This document shows, piece after piece, positions 63,377 through 64,000 of a DNA stretch of 64,000 nucleotides. Position 1 is the stretch's first letter; every line of letters starts with the position of its first letter. Below the pieces are notes generated by a model. That model ran no database searches. It was given only the letters and a program-made list of their open reading frames with translations, and had not been told where the DNA came from. Position numbers and translations under genes: made by a program. This stretch comes from Serratia rubidaea (GTDB lineage: Bacteria > Pseudomonadota > Gammaproteobacteria > Enterobacterales > Enterobacteriaceae): positions 930,001 to 994,000 of the forward strand of contig LR590463.1 of NCBI GenBank assembly GCA_901472405.1. The letters run 5' to 3'.

Positions 63377-64000
63377 ATGCGTAAAATCATTCATGTCGAT
63401 ATGGATTGCTTCTTTGCCGCAGTGGAAATGCGCGACAATCCCAGCCTGCGGGATATTCCGCTGGCGATCGGGGGGCAGTGCCGAACGGCGTGGCGTGATC
63501 AGCACCGCCAACTATCCGGCGCGCCGCTACGGCGTGCGCAGCGCGATGTCGACCGCCATGGCGCTGAAACTGTGCCCGCAGCTGACGCTGCTGCCGGGGC
63601 CGCATGGCGGCTTATAAAGAGGCGTCGCTGCATATCCGCCAGATCTTCGCGCGCTATACTTCGCTGATTGAGCCGCTGTCGCTGGATGAAGCCTATCTGG
63701 ACGTGACCGACAGCCCGCAGTGCAACGGTTCGGCCACGCTGATGGCGGAGGAGATCCGGCAGGCCATTTTTGATGAACTGCAGCTGACCGCCTCGGCCGG
63801 CGTGGCGCCGATCAAGTTTCTGGCCAAGATCGCCTCCGATCTGAATAAGCCCAACGGGCAGTATGTGATCCCGCCGGCGCAGGTGGGCGCCTTTCTGCAA
63901 CAGCTGCCGCTCGGCAAAATCCCCGGCGTGGGCAAGGTGACCGCCAAGCGGCTGGAAGAGCTGGGGCTGCACACCTGCGCCGACGTGCAGCGTTACGATC
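63377..64000 (+). CDS. dinB: DNA polymerase IV, 5' part (frameshifted, runs off the window)
   Basis: The first 208 or so residues of the Y-family polymerase. It starts [22 protein letters not shown] with the first catalytic Asp; [13 protein letters not shown] carries the other carboxylates, and [17 protein letters not shown] is a helix-hairpin-helix. It copies damaged DNA and is mutagenic. One extra G in the six-G run near 63471 and a second break near 63601 split it. The gene continues beyond 64000. Confidence 0.95.

Overview
The window is a chromosomal segment of an enterobacterium, most likely a Serratia of the S. marcescens group. I infer this from the 16S fragment, from proteins close to but distinct from their E. 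coli counterparts, and from the combination of Na+-NQR, a methionine salvage cluster and high-GC codon use. The gene backbone follows the E. coli rrnH to dinB interval in order: rRNA operon, tRNA-Asp, dkgB, yafC, yafD, mltD, gloB, yafS, rnhA, dnaQ, tRNA-Asp, yafV, fadE, gmhA, yafJ, yafK, dinB. Large blocks that E. coli K-12 lacks are set into this backbone.

Layout. 1-5148: 16S (5' end cut off), tRNA-Glu, 23S, 5S, tRNA-Asp, terminator. 5416-18914: a 16-gene, tightly overlapping aryl polyene (APE) pigment operon, apeC to apeR, whose order follows the published lettering; apeA and apeB are not seen. 19054-26169: housekeeping genes dkgB to dnaQ. 26325-26401: a second, identical tRNA-Asp. 26421-31874: SorC-type regulator and a D-arabinitol operon (dehydrogenase, xylulokinase, transporter). 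31915-42214: a complete aerobactin locus (iucABCD-iutA on the minus strand, shiF divergent, then a ViuB-like siderophore reductase) with a Fur box between iucA and shiF. 42215-43189: an octanucleotide tandem repeat and a Phd/RelE toxin-antitoxin pair. 43199-49514: yafV-ybdL and the methionine salvage genes mtnBCD, mtnA, mtnK with two MetJ-type operators. 49577-54474: fadE (FadR site), gmhA, yafJ, yafK. 55183-62298: nqrABCDEF-apbE-nqrM. 62293-64000: a GDPD-family protein with a degenerate active site and the 5' part of dinB behind a LexA box.

How the parts work together. The APE operon carries priming ligase, two carrier proteins, three ketosynthase-type proteins, ketoreductase, two dehydratases, lipid-tailoring enzymes and export proteins. 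The aerobactin genes cover synthesis, export, receptor and iron release. ybdL and yafV overlap and would close the methionine salvage cycle begun by mtnA, K, B, C and D. apbE and nqrM supply flavin and iron maturation for the sodium pump.

Data quality. About 26 of some 58 protein genes are broken by one-base indels although both halves match the family perfectly, including rnhA, nqrE, dinB and mltD. The errors sit mostly in homopolymers and G/C runs. I treat them as sequencing or assembly errors, give each gene its restored extent, and keep the type CDS. I found no convincing new biological system. The items most worth a second look are the truncated APE operon beside tRNA-Asp, the GGCTTGTT repeat, the degenerate GDPD protein and the unexplained 700-base region before nqrA.
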